Source: an uncultured Clostridia bacterium | GTDB taxonomy: Bacteria > Bacillota > Clostridia > Christensenellales > CAG-138 | NCBI GenBank assembly: GCA_937915925.1 | Contig: CALGGM010000177.1 | Coordinates: forward strand, 1 to 9,123 | Reading direction: 5' to 3' | DNA: 9,123 nucleotides | Shown: one piece after another, positions 8,001 to 9,123 of the stretch | Layout: each line of letters starts with the position of its first letter | Numbering within the stretch: position 1 is the stretch's first letter | The notes under the pieces: generated by a model | The model's database searches: none | What the model saw: the letters and a program-made list of their open reading frames with translations, nothing else | Told to the model about the DNA's origin: nothing | Program-made: the position numbers and the translations under genes

Positions 8001-9123
8001 CGGACAACAGCACGGTCACGGCGACCCGCGTCTGCGAGCGCAACAGTGAGCACGTGGAGACCGAGACGGTCACAGCGGCCCGTACCGAGACGGCCGATAA
8101 GGCAGTCTACACCGCGACGTTTGAAAACGAAGCGTTCGAAGAACAGGTCAAGGAAGTCGATCTCGGCTACTATCTGGTCGGCTCCGTCACCGAATGGGCA
8201 GTCGATACGACCAAGAAGTTCGAAGTGAATTCCGACAACGCGTCTGAGTACCTGCTGCAGATCACCCTCACGGCAGGCGCTGAGTTCAAGGCGGTCAAGG
8301 CGGAAGGCACGACGATCATTGCATGGTATCCGGATCAGGGTACGAACTACGTTGTCGGCGCGAACCAGGCGGGCGACGTGACGGTCTTCTTCCGTCCGGA
8401 CGGCCAGGGCGGCGACGGATGGCACTACGGCTATCTGTACATTGCGACACAGCACGTCCATATCTGGTCCGAACCGACCTATGAATGGGCAGCGAACAAC
8501 AGCACGGTAACGGCGACCCGTTCCTGCACCGAATGTGACGAAATTGAGACCGAAACGGTCAGCACGACGCTTACGACGGTTGAACCGACCTGCACGGAAG
8601 CGGGCTCCAATACCTGGACGAGCGCAGCGTTCGAGAACCCCATGTTCGAGGTACAGACGAAGACGGAGACGATCCCGGCGACCGGACATGATTGGGACGA
8701 ACCGACCTACGAGTGGGCAGCAGACAACAGCACGGTCACGGCGACGCGTGTGTGCGCAAACGATGCAACGCATGTCGAGACCGAGACGGTCAACACGACG
8801 GCAGTGACGACCGATGCAACCTGCGAAGCGGCAGGGCAGACGGTCTACACCGCGACGTTCACGAACAGCGCGTTCGAGGCACAGACCAAGACGGTTACGA
8901 TCGATGCGCTCGGTCATAGCTGGGGCACGCCGACCTATGAATGGGCTGCGGACAACAGCACGGTCACGGCGAAGCGCGTCTGCACGCGTGACGCAAGCCA
9001 TGTCGAGACCGAGACGGTCAATACGACGGCAGTGACGACCGATGCAACCTGCGAAGCGGCAGGGCAGACGGTCTACACCGCGACGTTCACGAACAGCGCG
9101 TTCGAGGCACAGACCAAGACGGT
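1949..9123 (+). CDS. Giant secreted subtilisin-like (S8, lactocepin/C5a-peptidase type) protease with internal dockerin and cohesin-like domain (3' end outside window)
   Basis: One continuous frame runs from ATG 1949 to the window edge, at least 2,391 residues. Modules by residue: signal peptide 1-29/31; I9-type propeptide about 88-178; S8 catalytic domain about 202-745 with D226, H299, oxyanion N410 and S666, and a PA domain inserted at about 450-585; Fn3_5-type domain about 761-960 split by a dockerin at 835-891; an uncertain beta region about 960-1166; Ig-like module 1167-1257; unassigned beta-rich module 1262-1415; BIG2 1422-1502; propeller-like segment about 1508-1755; acidic linker 1762-1882; cohesin-like domain about 1883-2003; repeat 2007-2071; starch-binding-like module 2073-2166; and 76-residue repeats from 2171 on. 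All catalytic residues are present, so it should be an active extracellular endopeptidase, matured by removal of the signal and propeptide. Substrate is unknown; relatives cut caseins, complement C5a or surface proteins. It has its own promoter and lies 224 bases after a gene sharing its C-terminal repeat. How it ends and whether it has a cell-wall anchor cannot be seen. Confidence 0.95.
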   Translation, partial: MSKMRRLLSVLMAAFMLLTLPLTTGIARAVADGTNEPAESGSVELEMEDLDPTTLHVHKLGEVEEEEAEPEVPSALITELDPSRDPDEIVRVSIFLDGKSTIEQGYSTRGIAENSSATAYRKKLQKQQDDLTAKIEKEVGHELNVKWNLTLLANAISVEVPYKDTVIIARMPGVKSVEFETQYEAPRDAEADHPNTANTSENMVGAKYAWNTLGYTGAGSRVAIIDTGLDTDHQSMNEDAFNHAIDLVRAEGKTVTLMDSIPSGLNGAGVRISAKIPYAYNYIDGNTTVNHESDTQGEHGSHVAGIAAANRFIKNGLNYVDAAETVGAVGMAPDAQILVMKVFGSGGGAYDSDYFAALEDAIVLGCDAANLSLGSGAPGFTYSSSYQAKLNAFVNNTTNNHMVVSISAGNAYAFDDQNSTKLYAEDVHFHTGGSPGSFINSLAVAAAQNTLTEGTPLMFNDSQQVFYTEDTESSEGTAYTNPAMTTIAGTYSYVYIDALGEAADYETVNSAVSLSGKIVIVNRGSLSFVEKGNNAASYSPKALIVANNAEGTIHMSLDDFTGTFPYVAITLKDANAIKAASTEATTGGITYYTGSVQVTTTQVSTVAPRDETEITQFSSWGVPGSLIMKPEITAPGGDIYSLAGYNKTNSGYAGGHDQYEYMSGTSMAAPHITGLSAVLMQYLKENTPDSADLTDTYNLRAIAQSLLMSTATPMINSNAYLSILQQGAGLVEVSKAIEAKSVIMMNNAYLTSGTNAAADGKVKVELGDDPNRTGSYEYSFTVYNISDKTLEFELDTALFTQAIDGENLSHGTVDLPDGGVTYTWNGAAVSTESHDVDKDGDTDADDAQAILDMVSGEIEEDDSRYDFSLSVADLDGDEIITSHDAKLLLDWEAGSAPAGYTVAAHDKATVTVQINLTAAQKAVFEARECGGYLEGFTYVTCTTADQEGVSYAHEHTIPILGYYGSWTDPTMFDTNSYTENLYGNEQTNYSGVSAATTNYLTMTINGTTVKFSGNPYMVEDEFPTDRLAVRSDTVFNNFYYNLVRSAAGTGFAITKLDENGDNASIVTSSVAATSVTGLWYYQSTGAWQNTGTKFYSLNKSLSQNSGISEGDKVRVGFYAIPEYNAMKHSDNLTASNAGTLNLTKFNAMLDSNELGKGAYVGFDFTVDDTDPVLATPTLTGSNLTVSATDNENLAYVAVLSLDGEIVYSEAAPGANSYSVTFDASNAIAEAQGYVAVFAADYAGNEVAKAVKVNNNTHVEKTVYVLSDTLTAGNDYLVVNTNATGTGYGLSYTAPTSSTATTATAATFAATIKEGTTDTNGKNYIESSDAPSTGIWTAASGITLTNVNGSRTWYIGRSNRNTLTINTNPNTRNWTYTSNRLRSGTSTRYLYYSGSAFTVGTASARVYLYQKTTISYEIDPESVSSVTVTPNTLDLYKGNTANLTAKVMPLTASDRTVSWTSSNNSVATVDQNGLVTAVGSGTATITATSNADNTKYGTCTVTVTSVNKTLYGIIWDEEGGEYFSNFNANNLPTWTQNHNDAKSLELASAFMADASTLYATTLDTSAAETKLYTVNRTSYALTEYGTNYLWATDVARASTRYTGYFVYSFAGYLVFGNIAPEEDDEGTYSGLTYGVLNASSTIGDGVYICGVAARDIGTTSSGFYFLDENGKIWQTTMSIGSSVSFTTPTLVVDTGIGTSFLYQNLYYDGTYLYWTHTDGNTCELIIIRVSDLTMWRAGNFGEGVWPATGMYVNGSAAPASVGDEAELMGEGEKLEGLKPVATRDELMTPEVMARFAAEAEKFGKGVVMSEEAEDPFAIVEPVEPDDGTELEPVDPVDDFETVEPEDGMDVVEPTEPEDGMDIVEPTEPEEGANAISNGASRAHIGIYRTVNGTPSNGTVPFSENVASTNGYFAINYEPDELTYISSAKGTTENLFVSIHYDDKGVISVAYAMKGETPLAANTTIATVTFTAATCLDSELDVQTVERGEDVELDPEDETVTITFTGTGHDWGDVTYTWAADNSTVTATRVCERNSEHVETETVTAARTETADKAVYTATFENEAFEEQVKEVDLGYYLVGSVTEWAVDTTKKFEVNSDNASEYLLQITLTAGAEFKAVKAEGTTIIAWYPDQGTNYVVGANQAGDVTVFFRPDGQGGDGWHYGYLYIATQHVHIWSEPTYEWAANNSTVTATRSCTECDEIETETVSTTLTTVEPTCTEAGSNTWTSAAFENPMFEVQTKTETIPATGHDWDEPTYEWAADNSTVTATRVCANDATHVETETVNTTAVTTDATCEAAGQTVYTATFTNSAFEAQTKTVTIDALGHSWGTPTYEWAADNSTVTAKRVCTRDASHVETETVNTTAVTTDATCEAAGQTVYTATFTNSAFEAQTKT
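2210..2485 (+). other. I9-type subtilase propeptide
   Basis: Residues 88-178 show the usual order for a subtilase chaperone-inhibitor: a VRVSIFLDG strand, a Lys/Gln-rich amphipathic helix (about 116-135), a NAISVEVP strand, and an end near MPGVKSVEFE. It would be cleaved autocatalytically. The assignment rests on pattern and position before the catalytic domain. Confidence 0.75.
2552..4190 (+). other. Peptidase S8 catalytic domain with PA insertion
   Basis: The catalytic Asp226 sits in VAIIDTGLD (GAC 2624-2626), His299 in HGSHVAG (CAT 2843-2845), the oxyanion-hole Asn410 in SAGN (AAT 3176-3178) and Ser666 in GTSMAAPH (TCC 3944-3946). The roughly 255 residues between Asn410 and Ser666, far more than in subtilisin, hold a PA domain with the GKIVIVNRG strand (516-524) and a later PYVAITL strand. 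PA insertions of this kind characterise the lactocepin and C5a-peptidase branch and usually shape substrate choice. QQGAGLV, shortly after the active Ser, is also typical of that branch. Confidence 0.95.
4451..4621 (+). other. Type I dockerin inserted inside the Fn3_5-type domain
   Basis: Two dockerin-like Ca-binding loops fit the 12-residue spacing exactly: D835, D837, D839, G840 and D846, then D873, D875, D877 and D884. Each is followed by a short helix (DAQAILDMV and DAKLLLDW). Dockerins normally sit at chain ends and bind cohesins on scaffoldins. Here the module lies between strands of the Fn3_5-type domain: before it comes SYEYSFTVYNISDKTLEFEL, after it VTVQINLT and then GGYLEGFTYV, the normal continuation. 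It must loop out of a folded domain. Partner specificity cannot be read reliably. Confidence 0.85.
5447..5719 (+). other. Ig-like module
   Basis: Residues 1167-1257 begin DDTDPVLATP and end in a YVAVFAADYAGNEV strand, the signature of Ig-like or bacterial-surface beta-sandwiches found after the Fn3_5 region in lactocepin-type proteases. It is probably a spacer that positions the catalytic part. Confidence 0.6.
5732..6193 (+). other. Unassigned beta-rich Ser/Thr/Asn module
   Basis: Residues 1262-1415 begin with VYVLSDTLTAGNDYLVVNT and are rich in Thr, Ser and Asn, with WTAASG and a RSNRN stretch in the second half and a LYYSGSAF and VYLYQK end. The pattern of short strands and turns resembles carbohydrate-binding or beta-trefoil-like folds, but I do not recognise a named family. 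No catalytic motif is visible. Confidence 0.4.
6212..6454 (+). other. BIG2 (bacterial Ig-like, group 2) domain
   Basis: Residues 1422-1502 match the family pattern: VTVTPNTLDLYKGNTANLTA, then VSWTSSNNSVATVDQNGLV and GTATITATS. The domain is a typical extracellular spacer or adhesion domain in Firmicutes surface proteins. Confidence 0.9.
6470..7228 (+). other. Beta-propeller-like segment
   Basis: Residues about 1508-1755 contain recurring blade-like strands: TLYGIIWDEEGG, LYATTLDT..KLYTVNR, GFYFLDENGKIWQT, and YDGTYLYWTHTDGNTCELIIIRVSDL. Alternation of hydrophobic strands with D/N-G turns suggests a propeller of four to five blades. The fold is inferred from pattern only. Part of it (about 6600-6900) has codon use unlike the rest of the gene. 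Confidence 0.45.
7232..7594 (+). other. Acidic, Pro-rich linker
   Basis: Residues 1762-1882 are dominated by Glu, Asp, Pro, Val and Ala with few aromatic residues. It joins the propeller-like segment to the cohesin-like domain. It probably acts as an extended, flexible, negatively charged spacer and may bind Ca2+ loosely. Confidence 0.7.
7472..7555 (+). repeat. 36-bp tandem repeats encoding EPEDGMD(V/I)VEPT
   Basis: Two full units lie at 7472-7507 and 7508-7543 and a partial third at 7544-7555. The two full units differ only in GTC versus ATC (V/I). The 12-residue period keeps the frame, so unit number can change by slippage without harm. This is a likely site of length variation between strains. 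Confidence 0.9.
7595..7957 (+). other. Cohesin-like domain (truncated or divergent)
   Basis: Residues about 1883-2003 show the two best-conserved cohesin stretches: NGYFAINYEPDELTYIS (compare YDPSVLxFVS of the family) and GVISVAYAMKGETPLAANTTIATVTFTA (compare the I-x-ATLTFKV strand). The domain is about 120 residues, shorter than the usual 140, and the first strand is weak. It could be a dockerin-binding module or a cohesin-fold relative that no longer binds. A dockerin occurs in the same chain about 1,000 residues upstream. Confidence 0.6.
7967..8161 (+). repeat. Shortened 76-residue-type repeat
   Basis: The unit begins HDWGDVTYTWAADNSTVTAT at residue 2007 and ends at residue 2071. It is 65 residues long, about 11 fewer than the 76-residue units, because the TDATCEAAGQ part is missing. 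It is separated from the next repeat by the starch-binding-like module. Confidence 0.85.
8165..8446 (+). other. Starch-binding-like beta-sandwich module
   Basis: Residues 2073-2166 read GYYLVGSVTEWAVD, then LLQITLTAGAEFKAVK, then WYPDQGTNYVVGANQAGDVTVFFRPDG, ending YGYLYIA. This order, with YYLVGS, W and G-Y/F-x-F patterns, resembles small carbohydrate-binding beta-sandwiches of gut Firmicutes glycosidases. It splits a run of HxW repeats. Binding of glycan is inferred, not shown. Confidence 0.6.
8459..9123 (+). repeat. 228-bp tandem coding repeats (76 residues), running off the window
   Basis: Units start at 8459, 8687 and 8915, an exact 228-bp period. Each encodes H(I/D/S)W..PTYEWAA(D/N)NSTVTA.R.C, then ETETV, then C(T/E)(E/A)AG and a strand ending in TKT. 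Bases 8795-8895 are identical over 101 nt to 9023-9123, and only one base (8794 against 9022) breaks an even longer match. The last unit is cut by the edge. Recent duplication or gene conversion is likely, and the array may be collapsed or expanded in an assembly. Confidence 0.95.

Noticed and set aside
6860..9001. Minus-strand open frame of 713 codons
   Set aside because: Same register effect of biased codons; it stops exactly at a sense TCA codon (6860-6862). Its internal repeats mirror the sense repeats.
8459..9123. CRISPR-like or non-coding satellite array
   Set aside because: The repeats are contiguous 228-bp coding units with no spacers and keep the reading frame.

Overview
The window holds two large secreted, multidomain surface-type proteins encoded head to tail on the + strand, both cut by the window edges. 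Coding DNA is GC-rich with strongly biased codons (TTA, CTA and TCA are nearly absent), while the 224-base intergenic region is AT-rich and carries a Gram-positive-style intrinsic terminator and a sigma-A-like promoter. A lactocepin/C5a-peptidase-type subtilase, dockerin and cohesin-like modules, an InlB B-type repeat, Fn3 modules and Cys-bearing HxW repeats together suggest a gut or rumen Clostridia-type Firmicute. That assignment is inference from domain content, not from a marker gene.

Region 1-1724 is the C-terminal 573 residues of an upstream gene. It contains 46-residue CxxC repeats, one 76-residue HSW repeat, an InlB B-type repeat, a small beta-rich module and two Fn3 modules, and it ends without a sortase motif or membrane anchor. 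A 12-bp-stem terminator follows at 1740-1775. Bases 1776-1948 hold a promoter, an AT-rich leader with short repeats and a weak dyad, and a GGGG-type ribosome binding site.

Region 1949-9123 is one uninterrupted reading frame of at least 2,391 codons that runs off the window. Its order is: signal peptide, I9-type propeptide, S8 subtilase with PA insertion and intact Asp/His/Asn/Ser, Fn3_5-type domain interrupted by a complete type I dockerin, Ig-like module, an unassigned beta-rich module, BIG2 domain, a propeller-like segment, an acidic linker with 36-bp repeats, a cohesin-like domain, a 76-residue-type repeat, a starch-binding-like module, then three tandem 228-bp repeats.

The two proteins share the 76-residue repeat family, so they are probably tandem paralogues or at least exchange C-terminal cassettes. 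The most interesting feature is that one protease chain carries both a dockerin (inside a folded domain) and a cohesin-like domain. This suggests a protease that can self-assemble or dock onto a cellulosome-like surface network. The long minus-strand open frames are explained by codon bias and are not genes.
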